Shown: piece by piece, positions 20,617-31,521 of the stretch
Position numbering within the stretch: the first letter of the stretch is position 1
Layout: every line of letters begins with the position of its first letter
NCBI GenBank assembly: GCA_964019335.1
Contig: OZ025740.1
Location: 334,859 to 398,858, forward strand
DNA from: Diplonema japonicum
Lineage: Eukaryota; Euglenozoa; Diplonemea; Diplonemida; Diplonemidae
Length of the DNA: 64,000 nt
Direction of reading: 5' to 3'
The notes under the pieces: generated by a model
The model's database searches: none
What the model was told of the DNA's origin: nothing
What the model saw: only the letters and a program-made list of their open reading frames with translations
Position numbers and translations under genes: made by a program

Positions 20617-21942
20617 AATATATTAGTGAACGGAACAACCTTCCAGGCATGGTACCCACACTTGACGTGCTGAAGCATTCATGGCGGCACAATTTTTGTT
20701 TATTTTGCTTTTTCTTTTTTTTCTTTTCTTGACCATTGTGGCCAAGTGTGGATAAATTCCAGGATCTTGTTTTTCTGTTTGACAACCTTGGCTAAAATAC
20801 CCCTCCCTCCCTTTGAGTAAGAGGACCGGGGGCTCCGGTTGCAATTTGGGGTAGCCATAAATGTAGCCCAACTTGCAAACCGTTTTTTACCTTTTTCTTC
20901 CTACTTTCTTCGCCTTCTTTGCACTAACTCCTTTTCATTCTTCTTTTCCAGCTGCTTGGTTTATATTATGAAATGCGAAGGCGGCCCTCCCCCCTTTTGC
21001 CCTCTTCCTTCAGTTGGCTTCCTACGATACTTTGCGTTGCATGCCACCCCCTCCCTCCATTCGTTTTTTCATTTTTACAGTTTTTCTTTTCCGTTCTCTA
21101 ATTTTTTTTTTTTTTTTCCTCTTTTTATATTGGGTCGGTGACGACCGACTCTGTGCTCTGGGGGCCGATGTTCAAGATGCAGTCGCCAAACGTGATTGCA
21201 TGCATGCATCCTGTGGGGTCACATGATGGCGCCCTACCGACTGCTGGGCTGCTGTGCACGGTGGCAAGTTGGGAGAATCGAACGTACGACTGTGGGAACG
21301 GATGGTACACGTGCCGGCCACTACTAGCTGAGCGACATGGAGCTTACCGGGTCTTGTGGGAGTAGGAGCCCCGCGTGTTGTACCTGACCCTGAAGAATGC
21401 GAGGTGTATGCGAGGCAGACCAGTCCCACCCTGGCGGATGCTCACGGTGGGAAGTGCGCGTCCGATGAGGAGAGTTCTGCTCAGGCCGCTCCACTTCGCT
21501 GCATCGGTGGCCCGACCACAAATGGATACGACAGGAGGCCATTTGCCGGAGTTGAAGACAATGCTGTGCATGGAAGCCCTGTGGGAGAGATTCTGGTCGA
21601 TGACCCCCCCCCCCCCCCCCCCCCCCCCGACGAGACTGCCATGCAGTCTGACCACAAGCCCCCAGAACGTGGACAACGGTGAGCGCTAAAACGCATACCT
21701 CAAAAGATATAGTGTTTTTTTTTTTTTTTTTTTTTTTTTTGCAAGAACGAGTCTTTGACTTGTCTAAAACAAAGGAGAACGTTGGCAACGTGTTTCGGTT
21801 GAGAAACTTCTCCAGGTTTTACCCGGCACGTACAAACAACGGCCAGTTCTTATTTTTCTTTTTTCTTTCTTACCATCACTTTTGTTCAAAAGATTAAAAA
21901 CAAAAAAAAAAAAAAAAAAAAAAAAACAAAAAAGAAGTAAAT
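19998..21942. other. Spacer between mucin-stalk copies 1 and 2
   Basis: No coding gene seen. Two copies of a short repeat (agcacccccatgcacactga) lie at 20474-20500 and 20528-20555. An A run is at 20583-20614. A motif shared with the later spacers (ggggctccggttgca ... ccataaatgtag) is at 20829-20866. A C run is at 21604-21628. The 3' part (from about 21030 and again from 21850) is similar to the leader of copy 3. A weak tRNA-like stretch on the minus strand near 21230-21330 is not convincing. Confidence 0.5.
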
Positions 21943-24900
21943 ATGCGTCTGCTTGCGTTGTTGTCGCTGCTGGCGACCTGTTGTGGGAAGCGGTACTTCG
22001 CCGACACAGCACTGTGGCACCAAGACCGGTCCGGGTCTGCGAAGCACCCCGACTCCGACAGGGTGATAGCGTGGATGGAGGCGGGGAACGGGTTCGGGAC
22101 GGCGAACCAGTTTCGAGCGGACCTGTCGTTCCATCTGTTTGAGGTGAACGGGAGCACACCGTGGCGGGCCTTCACGAAGACGTCGGAGTTCTACGACGGG
22201 GAGTGCGACCATGCGGTGATGCCGGTTCCCGAGTTTGGGAGGATCGAGGGGGAGGCGGACTACCACTGCGCAGGGGGCGGGGACTGCCACCTCCTCGCAG
22301 TCGACTACTCGAAGAACAAGATCTACGAGATGTGGAGGGCGGAGATCGGGAACGGGCGCTACAACGGGAACCCCTTCCACGGGGGGTGCACGTCGGTGTG
22401 GGACATGTCGGAGGCCTATGGGTGGGACGTTCCGGTGTCGGATTTTTCGAACTACGGGAGGGGGCTGGACTGCACGAGCGCGGACGCGGCGGGGATCCCG
22501 ATCACCCCGATGCTCTTCACGGCGGACGAGCTCGCGAGCGGGGTGATCGACCACGCCCTGCGCTTCGTGCTCCCGAACAAGAACCTGCGGGCCCGAAAGT
22601 ACGTGTACCCGGCGACCCACTCGACGAACCCGACGAGGGGCCCGGACTCGGCACCACCCTACGGGGCGCACCTCCGTCTGAAGTCGATGGCGGACCTGCA
22701 GGCGCGAAACCCGTCTGTCGACTTCGGGAAGCTCCCTTCGGGGGCACAGGTCATCATCACCGCCCTGCAGACGTATGGGATGTTCATGGCAGACGGGGGA
22801 AACGTCCCGCTCATCGGGCTGAGCGACCACTACACGACCGCGAAGTACTGGGACCGCGCGAACTACGCCTACGGGGACGAGGACCCCAACAGGCTCTTCC
22901 ACGAGCACGACCTGAAGTTCCTCTCCCCGGGCGACTTCGACATGCTCGACAACGGTGGGCCCGTCCGCTCCCTCGGTGACGTCGGTTGCTCCCTCCGCTT
23001 TCCCTGGTCGGAGCCCACCAACGCTCCCCCGGTTCCCCTCTCTCCTTCTCCCGACACACCTGCCCCGGCCACTCCTTCTCCTGCAACACCAGCTCCTCTG
23101 ACACCTTCTCCGAACACACCTGCACCGGTCACACCTTCTCCAGACACACCTGCTCCGAACACACCAGCTCCTCTGACACCTTCTCCGAACACACCTGCAC
23201 CAGTTACTCCTTTTCCTGCAACACCAGCACCTTTGACACCTTCTCCTGACACTCTTTCTCCAGTCACCCCTTCTCCCGACACACCTGCCCCGGCCACTCT
23301 TTCTCCTGCAACACCAGCTCCTCTGACACTTGCCCCGGTCACTCCTTCTCCAGACACACCTGCTCCGGCCACTCCATTTCCCTCTACCCCAACACCTCTG
23401 ACACCTTCTCCGAACACTCCTGCACCGGTTACCCCTTCTCCCAACACACATGCTCCAGTCACTCCTTCTCCCGACACACCTGCCCCGGCCACACCAGTTC
23501 CTCTGACACCTTCTCCCAACACACCTGCTCCGACCACTCCATTTCCCTCTACCCCAACACCTCTGACACCTTCTCCGAACACTCCTGCACCAGTTACTCC
23601 TTTTCCTGCTACACCAGCACCTTTGACAGCTTCCCCTGACACTCGTGCTCCAGTCACTCCTTCTCCCGACACACCTGCCCCGGCCACACCAGTTCCTCTG
23701 ACACCTTCTCCGAACACTCCTGCCCGAGTCACTCGTTCTCCCGACACATCTGCTCCGGCCACTCCTTTTCCTGCTACACCAACACCTCTGACACCTTCCC
23801 CTGACACTTCTGCTCCAGTCACCCCTTTTCCTGTAACACCAACACCTCTATCACCTTCCCCTGACACCACTGCTCCGGTCACTCCTTCTCCCGACACTCC
23901 TTTTCCTGCTACACCAACACCTCTGACATCTTCCCCTGACACTCCTGCTCCAGTCACCCCTTCTCCCAACACTCCTGCTCCCATCACTCCTTCTCCTGAT
24001 ACCCCTTTTCCTGCTACCCCAGCTCCTCTGACACCTTCCCCAGAGACACCTGCTCCTGACACGGAAGCACCCGACACACTTGTTCCGGTTACAAGTCTTC
24101 CTGTAACACAGCCACCTGTGACCCCAGCTCCGCTCACTCCTTCTCCGAAAACACCTGCCCCCAACACACCTTCCCCTGCAACTCCATCACCCGAGACACC
24201 TACTCCTCCTACTCCAGCACCCCAGACACCTGCTCCTGACACACCAACTCCTGCTACCCCAGCACCTCAAACACCTCCTTCCACTCCCGAACCACAGACA
24301 CCTGCTCCTGACACTCCTGCCCCGGTCACTCCCTTTCCTGTTACAGCACCTTTGACACCTTCTCCAGAGACATCTGCTCCTGACACACCTGTTCCGATTA
24401 CAGGTCACCCTGCAACACAGCCACCTGTGACCCCAGCTCCGCTCACTCCTTCTCCGAAAACACCTGCCCCCGACACACCTTCCCCTGCAACTTCATCACC
24501 GCAGATGCCTTCTCCTGCAACCCCAACACCTACTCCTAGCACCCCAGAACCACAGACACCAACTCCTGCTACTCCAGCACCCTTGACACCTTTCCCTAAC
24601 ACACCTTTCCCTGCACCCCAGACACCAACTCCTTATACACCGGAACCGCAGATGACACCTGCTCCTGACACACCAACTCCTGCTACCCCAGCGCCCCAGA
24701 CACCTCTTTCCACTCCTGAACCACAGAAGACACCTGTTCCTGACACCCCAGAACCACAGACACCTACTCCTTCTCCTGCTACTGCAGCTGCAACAGGAGC
24801 CCCCTACACACCTTCTCCGGTGACCCCTTCCCCAGAAACAAGCGCGCCAGACACTCTGGCACCCGTGACTGGCCTTCCAACAAGTGCAACCATGAACCCC

Positions 24901-25560
24901 TCACCTGTGACCCTGGCACCCTCCACACTGGGACCTCTTCCTGCAGGGACCACTTACTCCCCTGGGACAACAGCCCTTCCTGCAACACAGGCACCTGACA
25001 CGAGCTCACCTTCATCCTCAGTTCCCAAGACAGCAACACCTTCAACCCTCGCACCACTTCCACCTGGAACCACTAACTCCCCAAGGGCAACAGCAGTCCC
25101 TACAATGCAACCTGACACGAGTGCTCCTTTGACTTCAGTTCCCAAGACAGCAACACCTTCAACACTCGCGCCCCTGTCCCCTGGAACCACCTATGCACCT
25201 GGGACAACAGCCCTTCCTGCAACACAGGCACCTGACACGAGCTCACCTTCCACAACTGCTGCTGCGACAGATGCCCCGAAGACGGATTCCCCTGTTGTCG
25301 GTGGGGAGAAGACGGAGGCACCTCAGACCGAAGCTCCCGATGGTGGTGATGGGGTGGCGTGGTGGGTCATTGTCCTCATTGCGGCCTTGGTGCTGGGGTC
25401 GTGTGGTGGTGCTACCTTGCTGTGGAAGCAGAGGGGGAGGAAGGGAGAGGTGACACTTGCCGAGATGCTGAGGGAAATAGAAGCCACGGAGCTCAGCCTG
25501 CCACGCCAAGATGGGCACCAGCTGATGGCAGGGACAGGGTACGTCCCCACCCGTATCTAA
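21943..25560 (+). CDS. Secreted-domain/mucin-stalk type I membrane protein, copy 2 (longest stalk)
   Basis: At 1205 residues it has the same plan as copy 1: signal peptide 1-15, the same ectodomain to about 355, then a stalk of about 770 residues made of TPSPDTPAP-like units, a transmembrane helix near 1140-1162 and a tail ending in GTGYVPTRI. The N-terminal 1.3 kb looks identical to copy 3, and the tail and 3' flank are also shared with copy 3. The stalk is the longest of the three through extra tetrad and octad units. Towards its end the units change to EPQTPTP and then to a less regular TLAPSTLGPLPAGTTYSPGT part. The ATG is the same as in the other copies, after an A-rich leader preceded by a T/C-rich tract ending aaaag. 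Confidence 0.9.
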   Translation: MRLLALLSLLATCCGKRYFADTALWHQDRSGSAKHPDSDRVIAWMEAGNGFGTANQFRADLSFHLFEVNGSTPWRAFTKTSEFYDGECDHAVMPVPEFGRIEGEADYHCAGGGDCHLLAVDYSKNKIYEMWRAEIGNGRYNGNPFHGGCTSVWDMSEAYGWDVPVSDFSNYGRGLDCTSADAAGIPITPMLFTADELASGVIDHALRFVLPNKNLRARKYVYPATHSTNPTRGPDSAPPYGAHLRLKSMADLQARNPSVDFGKLPSGAQVIITALQTYGMFMADGGNVPLIGLSDHYTTAKYWDRANYAYGDEDPNRLFHEHDLKFLSPGDFDMLDNGGPVRSLGDVGCSLRFPWSEPTNAPPVPLSPSPDTPAPATPSPATPAPLTPSPNTPAPVTPSPDTPAPNTPAPLTPSPNTPAPVTPFPATPAPLTPSPDTLSPVTPSPDTPAPATLSPATPAPLTLAPVTPSPDTPAPATPFPSTPTPLTPSPNTPAPVTPSPNTHAPVTPSPDTPAPATPVPLTPSPNTPAPTTPFPSTPTPLTPSPNTPAPVTPFPATPAPLTASPDTRAPVTPSPDTPAPATPVPLTPSPNTPARVTRSPDTSAPATPFPATPTPLTPSPDTSAPVTPFPVTPTPLSPSPDTTAPVTPSPDTPFPATPTPLTSSPDTPAPVTPSPNTPAPITPSPDTPFPATPAPLTPSPETPAPDTEAPDTLVPVTSLPVTQPPVTPAPLTPSPKTPAPNTPSPATPSPETPTPPTPAPQTPAPDTPTPATPAPQTPPSTPEPQTPAPDTPAPVTPFPVTAPLTPSPETSAPDTPVPITGHPATQPPVTPAPLTPSPKTPAPDTPSPATSSPQMPSPATPTPTPSTPEPQTPTPATPAPLTPFPNTPFPAPQTPTPYTPEPQMTPAPDTPTPATPAPQTPLSTPEPQKTPVPDTPEPQTPTPSPATAAATGAPYTPSPVTPSPETSAPDTLAPVTGLPTSATMNPSPVTLAPSTLGPLPAGTTYSPGTTALPATQAPDTSSPSSSVPKTATPSTLAPLPPGTTNSPRATAVPTMQPDTSAPLTSVPKTATPSTLAPLSPGTTYAPGTTALPATQAPDTSSPSTTAAATDAPKTDSPVVGGEKTEAPQTEAPDGGDGVAWWVIVLIAALVLGSCGGATLLWKQRGRKGEVTLAEMLREIEATELSLPRQDGHQLMAGTGYVPTRI

Positions 25561-26933
25561 AGTTGTTCTTATTTCCCAACCTTTCCACCCCTCCTCTGAC
25601 CCTTGAGACCTGACTGAACTTAGTTTCGGGCACTTCGAGGACATAGAGACTTATTAAACTTTCCCGCCTCTTTACTTTTTTCGTTTTCTGTTTGGGTTGA
25701 GGGGAAAGCAAGTAAAAGAAAAGCTGTTTGTCAATTTCGAATCTTTGTGTGATAATGTATTTGTTAAAGTTCCTTCCTCTCTTTTATAAGCAGCGATTCT
25801 ATCTTGTTTTTCTTCTCTCCTTCGTCTTGCTTTTTTAGCGTAAAGAAAAGAGCCATATCTTCTTCATCTATTAGTAGTTGTTTTCTCTCTTCCACTGTTT
25901 TAATTTCTACTTTTGTTTTTTTTATAGTGAATTCTTTTTTCTTCTCGGTTCCAACTGGAAAACTCCCCCACCTTTAAAAGGGTCCACCCTTCTCCTTAAA
26001 CGGAAAAAGGGAAAATAACAGAATGAAAAAGAAAAATAAGAGGTATTTCTGAGAAAACGAAAGCCTTTTAATGTTATGCATTTAATTCTTGCAAAAAAAA
26101 AAAACTTTTTTTCTTCTCCAGTTTCATTCCTTTCTGCTGTTTTGAAGACCCCTCAGGGGTTTGTTTACAAGAACAAAGCAGAGAGCCTGGACACTCTTTT
26201 TTTTTAAATTCTTTTTATGCGTATTCTTTTCCCCTTAACCTTTACCATCGAAAGAAAAAAGAAGGAAAAAAAAAAAAAAAAAAAAAGGCAAATATCGCTG
26301 TATGTTTTTTTTTTTTCCCTTCCTTTTTTTTTTGATACTGATTCGAAAGGGATCAAAGAAGAAACAAAAAACAAAAACACCCTCTAGCCCATGTGCCGCT
26401 CCTTCCCATTGGGTAAGGAGGACGGTATCACAGCACACGGCAGCCCCAATTGGGGGGCTCCGGTTGCAGGATTTCGGGTAGCTATAAATGTAGGTACCCC
26501 CAAAACCAACAATCTATCAGAGAGGAGGCCTTCTTCCCTCTTTCTCTTTTCTATTTATTTTTCCTCCTCCCCCCAGAAAATCTAACTCCTTTTATTTCTG
26601 TAAAAAAAACAATATAAAATACGATTACTCCCCCCTTCCCCTTCCCCTTCCCCTTCCCCTTCCCCCTTCCCCTTCCCCTTCCCCTTCCCCTTCCCCTTCC
26701 CCTTCCCCTTCCCCTTCCCCCTTCCCCTTCCCCTTCCCCTTCCCCTTCCCCCTCCCCCTCCTGCTAGACGTCACAAAACAAAAATATCTTTTTTGTTAAG
26801 ACAGCAAAAGGAAAAAGAAATCCTACCTCCCTCTCCCCTTTCCTCTCTCCCTTTATATTCCGTTATGGTACAATCAAGCAAAAAAAAAAAAAAAGAAGGA
26901 AAAAAAAAGGAGATTTACACAAATACAATTAAA
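25561..26933. repeat. 3' flank of copy 2, duplicated at 30332-31668
   Basis: From the stop codon to about 26628 this is nearly identical to 30332-31400 apart from homopolymer lengths. It contains the shared motif ggggctccggttgca at 26454-26468 continuing to ctataaatgtag at 26493. No coding frame. The remainder is a microsatellite and the leader of the pseudogene. Confidence 0.75.
26628..26762 (+). repeat. (CCCCTT)n microsatellite
   Basis: About twenty hexamer units with a few CCCCCTT variants. At the matching place in the duplicated flank (31400-31421) only a short C/T-rich remnant is present, so the array expanded or collapsed after duplication. Confidence 0.85.
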
Positions 26934-27185
26934 ATGAAAAGGCAACGAAAAGGCCATGCATCACTTGCCTTGGCATTGTTGTTCCTGTCTGTGACATGTG
27001 CGGGTGACAACAGCCAGTGGTTGGAGTTCAGCAAGGATGACAGCAACATGAACAGGTTAAGGTGCAGTGTGTGCCTGCGGACGATGGAAGACGTGGCGGC
27101 ACACCTGCAAGCTATCAAAGAAGACCTGCACGCTGAAGTCCCTCGAGCCGCCAAGCTATGAATATCGCTACCTTCAAGGACGACA
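26934..27185 (+). pseudogene. Broken copy of the small secreted Cys-rich gene
   Basis: Codons after an ATG at 26934 give a leader plus LALALLFLSVTCAGDNSQWL and RCSVCLRTMEDVAAHLQAIK, the same as residues about 5-57 of the intact gene at 31669-32265. After AIKE the sequence departs and stops at 27159-27161. A short match to the intact gene (ctaccttcaaggac) resumes near 27168, showing that about 200 bp of the middle was lost, and the 3' part is missing. It sits in the same relative position, after a mucin-stalk gene. Confidence 0.75.
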
Positions 27186-27621
27186 TCCGTGGGTGTTCCT
27201 TCAGTCCTCGCGTCTCATGGCGGAGACCAGCGGAGCACCTCGTCTCTAGTCTCTACCAGACTTACAACGTTGAGTCTAGGAGTTTCCATCACCCTTCTTC
27301 GCCGGACAGTACCCTGGTCTGCCTCGTGTTCACTGTCTTAGGGTGGGGAGACTGTAGCCTTGACTGGAGCCTTCACGTTAGCTGGTGGAACGGAATGTCT
27401 CCTTCGAAATGTCCCCAAAGTGAGAAGGCGCGCTCGTACGCTACCGCCCTGGCCCTCCCATCATGGAGAAGTGTAAGCAGCGGTGCCTCACTGCCTCGAT
27501 GCTGTTCATGAACACACAAGGAGGCGTAGCAATGCACACACCCCTCCATTCGTTTTTTCAATTTTTAAAGTTTTCTGCTCCTTTGCCTTTTCTTTTTTAA
27601 AACATCACTCTTTTGTTAAAG

Positions 27622-27656
<35 letters not shown>

Positions 27657-27661
27657 AAGCG
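27186..27661. other. Spacer and leader of mucin-stalk copy 3
   Basis: No gene recognised. The last 130 bp (ccattcgttttttcaattt ... ttttgttaaag, then an A run of 31) resemble the leader of copy 2 and the sequence near 21055. Confidence 0.5.
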
Positions 27662-30331
27662 ATGCGTCTGCTTGCGTTGTTGTCGCTGCTGGCGACCTGT
27701 TGTGGGAAGCGGTACTTCGCCGACACAGCACTGTGGCACCAAGACCGGTCCGGGTCTGCGAAGCACCCCGACTCCGACAGGGTGATAGCGTGGATGGAGG
27801 CGGGGAACGGGTTCGGGACGGCGAACCAGTTTCGAGCGGACCTGTCGTTCCATCTGTTTGAGGTGAACGGGAGCACACCGTGGCGGGCCTTCACGAAGAC
27901 GTCGGAGTTCTACGACGGGGAGTGCGACCATGCGGTGATGCCGGTTCCCGAGTTTGGGAGGATCGAGGGGGAGGCGGACTACCACTGCGCAGGGGGCGGG
28001 GACTGCCACCTCCTCGCAGTCGACTACTCGAAGAACAAGATCTACGAGATGTGGAGGGCGGAGATCGGGAACGGGCGCTACAACGGGAACCCCTTCCACG
28101 GGGGGTGCACGTCGGTGTGGGACATGTCGGAGGCCTATGGGTGGGACGTTCCGGTGTCGGATTTTTCGAACTACGGGAGGGGGCTGGACTGCACGAGCGC
28201 GGACGCGGCGGGGATCCCGATCACCCCGATGCTCTTCACGGCGGACGAGCTCGCGAGCGGGGTGATCGACCACGCCCTGCGCTTCGTGCTCCCGAACAAG
28301 AACCTGCGGGCCCGAAAGTACGTGTACCCGGCGACCCACTCGACGAACCCGACGAGGGGCCCGGACTCGGCACCACCCTACGGGGCGCACCTCCGTCTGA
28401 AGTCGATGGCGGACCTGCAGGCGCGAAACCCGTCTGTCGACTTCGGGAAGCTCCCTTCGGGGGCACAGGTCATCATCACCGCCCTGCAGACGTATGGGAT
28501 GTTCATGGCAGACGGGGGAAACGTCCCGCTCATCGGGCTGAGCGACCACTACACGACCGCGAAGTACTGGGACCGCGCGAACTACGCCTACGGGGACGAG
28601 GACCCCAACAGGCTCTTCCACGAGCACGACCTGAAGTTCCTCTCCCCGGGCGACTTCGACATGCTCGACAACGGTGGGCCCGTCCGCTCCCTCGGTGACG
28701 TCGGTTGCTCCCTCCGCTTTCCCTGGTCGGAGCCCACCAACGCTCCCCCGGTTCCCCTCTCTCCTTCTCCCGACACACCTGCCCCGGCCACTCCTTCTCC
28801 TGCAACACCAGCTCCTCTGACACCTTCTCCGAACACACCTGCACCGGTCACACCTTCTCCAGACACACCTGCTCCGAACACACCAGCTCCTCTGACACCT
28901 TCTCCGAACACACCTGCACCAGTTACTCCTTTTCCTGCAACACCAGCACCTTTGACACCTTCTCCTGACACTCTTTCTCCAGTCACCCCTTCTCCCGACA
29001 CACCTGCCCCAGTCACTCCTTCTCTAGACACACCTGCTCCGGCCACTTTAGCTCCTCTGACACCTTCTCCGAACACACCTGCTCCTCTGACACCTGCCCC
29101 GGTCACTCCTTTTCCTGCAACACCAGCTCCTCTGACACCTGCACCGGTCACTCCTTCTCCCAACACACCCGCTCCGGCCACTCCATTTCCCTCTACCCCA
29201 ACACCTCTGACACCTTCTCCGAACACTCCTGCTCCAGTTACTCCCTCTCCAGACACCCCTTTTCCTGCAACACCAACACCTCTGTCAGCTTCCCCAAAGA
29301 CATCTGCTCCTGACACACCTGTTCCGGTTACAGGTCACCCTACGTCACAGCTACCTGTGACCCCAGCTCCGCTCACTCCTTCTCCGAAAACACCTGCCCC
29401 CGACACACCTTCCCCTGCTACTCCATCACCCCCAACACCTTCCCCTAACAAACCTTCTCCTGCTACTCCAGCACCCTTGACACCTTCTCCCGACACACCA
29501 ACTCCTGCTACCGCACCTTCTCCGGTGACCCCTTCCCCAGAAACAAGCGCACCAGACACTCTGGCACCCGTGACTGGCCTTCCAACAAGTGCAACCATGA
29601 ACCCCTCACCTGTGACCCTGGCACCCTCCACACTGGGACCTCTTCCTGCAGGGACCACTTACTCCCCTGGGACAACAGCCCTTCTTGCAACACAGGCACC
29701 TGACACGAGCTCACCTTCATCCTCAGTTCCCAAGACGGCAACACCTTCAACCCTCGCACCACTCCCCCCTGGAACCACTAACTCCCCAGGGACAACAGCA
29801 GTCCCTGCACCACAAGCACCTGACACGAGTGCTCCTTTGACTTCAGTTCCCACGACAGCATCATCTTCAACACTCGCACCGTCACCCCCTGGAACCACCT
29901 ATGCACCTGGGACAACAGCCCTTCCTGCAACACAGGCACCTGACACGAGCTCACCTTCCACAAGTGTGCCAACAGCTGTACCTGCTGGGTCTGCCACAAA
30001 GGTGCCGAGGACGACGACAGGTTCTCCTGCTGCTGCGACAGATGCCCCGAAGACGGATTCCCCTGTTGTCGGTGGGGAGAAGACGGAGGCACCTCAGACC
30101 GAAGCTCCCGATGGTGGTGATGGGGTGGCGTGGTGGGTCATTGTCCTCATTGCGGCCTTGGTGCTGGGGTCGTGTGGTGGTGCTACCTTGCTGTGGAAGC
30201 AGAGGGGGAGGAAGGGAGAGGTGACACTTACCGAGATGCTGAAGGAAGTAGAAGCCACGGAGCTCAGCCTGCCACGCCAAGATGGGCACCAGCTGATGGC
30301 AGGGACAGGGTACGTCCCCACCCGTATCTAA
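27662..30331 (+). CDS. Secreted-domain/mucin-stalk type I membrane protein, copy 3
   Basis: The 889-residue product shares the signal peptide, ectodomain and first stalk units with copy 2 without a difference that I could see to about residue 440. The stalk (about 360-810) is shorter than in copy 2 and has its own order of units. A Thr/Ser/Pro linker, a transmembrane helix near 825-846 and a tail ending GTGYVPTRI follow. Near its end it carries TAVPAGSATKVPRTTTGSPA, present in copy 1 but missing from copy 2, so segments have been exchanged among the three. Likely role: a cell-surface glycoprotein displaying the globular domain on a stiff glycosylated stalk (inference). Confidence 0.9.
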   Translation: MRLLALLSLLATCCGKRYFADTALWHQDRSGSAKHPDSDRVIAWMEAGNGFGTANQFRADLSFHLFEVNGSTPWRAFTKTSEFYDGECDHAVMPVPEFGRIEGEADYHCAGGGDCHLLAVDYSKNKIYEMWRAEIGNGRYNGNPFHGGCTSVWDMSEAYGWDVPVSDFSNYGRGLDCTSADAAGIPITPMLFTADELASGVIDHALRFVLPNKNLRARKYVYPATHSTNPTRGPDSAPPYGAHLRLKSMADLQARNPSVDFGKLPSGAQVIITALQTYGMFMADGGNVPLIGLSDHYTTAKYWDRANYAYGDEDPNRLFHEHDLKFLSPGDFDMLDNGGPVRSLGDVGCSLRFPWSEPTNAPPVPLSPSPDTPAPATPSPATPAPLTPSPNTPAPVTPSPDTPAPNTPAPLTPSPNTPAPVTPFPATPAPLTPSPDTLSPVTPSPDTPAPVTPSLDTPAPATLAPLTPSPNTPAPLTPAPVTPFPATPAPLTPAPVTPSPNTPAPATPFPSTPTPLTPSPNTPAPVTPSPDTPFPATPTPLSASPKTSAPDTPVPVTGHPTSQLPVTPAPLTPSPKTPAPDTPSPATPSPPTPSPNKPSPATPAPLTPSPDTPTPATAPSPVTPSPETSAPDTLAPVTGLPTSATMNPSPVTLAPSTLGPLPAGTTYSPGTTALLATQAPDTSSPSSSVPKTATPSTLAPLPPGTTNSPGTTAVPAPQAPDTSAPLTSVPTTASSSTLAPSPPGTTYAPGTTALPATQAPDTSSPSTSVPTAVPAGSATKVPRTTTGSPAAATDAPKTDSPVVGGEKTEAPQTEAPDGGDGVAWWVIVLIAALVLGSCGGATLLWKQRGRKGEVTLTEMLKEVEATELSLPRQDGHQLMAGTGYVPTRI

Positions 30332-31485
30332 AGTTGTTCTTATTTCCCAACCTTTCCACCCCTCCTCTGACCCTTGAGACCTGACTGAACTTAGTTTCGG
30401 GCACTTCGAGGACATAGAGACTTATTAAACTTTCCCGCCTCTTTACTTTTTTCGTTTTCTGTTTGGGTTGAGGGGAAAGCAAGTAAAAGAAAAGCTGTTT
30501 GTCAATTTCGAATCTTTGTGTGATAATGTATTTGTTAAAGTTCCTTCCTCTCTTTTATAAGCAGCGATTCTATCTTGTTTTTCTTCTCTCCTTCGTCTTG
30601 CTTTTTTAGCGTAAAGAAAAGAGCCATATCTTCTTCATCTATTAGTAGTTGTTTTCTCTCTTCCACTGTTTTAATTTCTACTTTTGTTTTTTTTATAGTG
30701 AATTCTTTTTTCTTCTCGGTTCCAACTGGAAAACTCCCCCACCTTTAAAAGGGTCCACCCTTCTCCTTAAACGGAAAAAGGGAAAATAACAGAATGAAAA
30801 AGAAAAATAAGAGGTATTTCTGAGAAAACGAAAGCCTTTTAATGTTATGCATTTAATTCTTGCAAAAAAAAAAAACTTTTTTTCTTCTCCAGTTTCATTC
30901 CTTTCTGCTGTTTTGAAGACCCCTCAGGGGTTTGTTTACAAGAACAAAGCAGAGAGCCTGGACACTCTTTTTTTTTAAATTCTTTTTATGCGTATTCTTT
31001 TCCCCTTAACCTTTACCATCGAAAGAAAAAAGAAGGAAAAAAAAAAAAAAAAAAAAAAGGCAAATATCGCTGTATGTTTTTTTTTTTTCCCTTCCTTTTT
31101 TTTTTGATACTGATTCGAAAGGGATCAAAGAAGAAACAAAAAACAAAAACACCCTCTAGCCCATGTGCCGCTCCTTCCCATTGGGTAAGGAGGACGGTAT
31201 CACAGCACACGGCAGCCCCAATTGGGGGGCTCCGGTTGCAGGATTTCGGGTAGCTATAAATGTAGGTACCCCCAAAACCAACAATCTATCAGAGAGGAGG
31301 CCTTCTTCCCTCTTTCTCTTTTCTATTTATTTTTCCTCCTCCCCCCAGAAAATCTAACTCCTTTTATTTCTGTAAAAAAAACAATATAAAATACGATTAC
31401 TCCCCCCCTCCTCCCCTCCTGCTAGACGGCGCAAAACAAAAATTCTTTTATTTTTTGTTAAGACTGAAGGTTCCAGAGACTGAAG

Positions 31486-31521
<36 letters not shown>

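Noticed and set aside
21230-21330. tRNA-like sequence on the minus strand (TCGCTCAGCTAGTAGTGG ... CGTTCGATTCT)
   Set aside because: The boxes are only approximate and acceptor and anticodon stems do not pair.
22869-24242. 457-residue antisense GVxGAGVxGEGV repeat protein
   Set aside because: It is the complement of the Thr/Pro stalk repeats and has no signal, start context or non-repeat domain.
26628-26762. Telomere-like CCCCTT array
   Set aside because: Internal, interrupted by variants, absent in the sister flank; genes continue on both sides.
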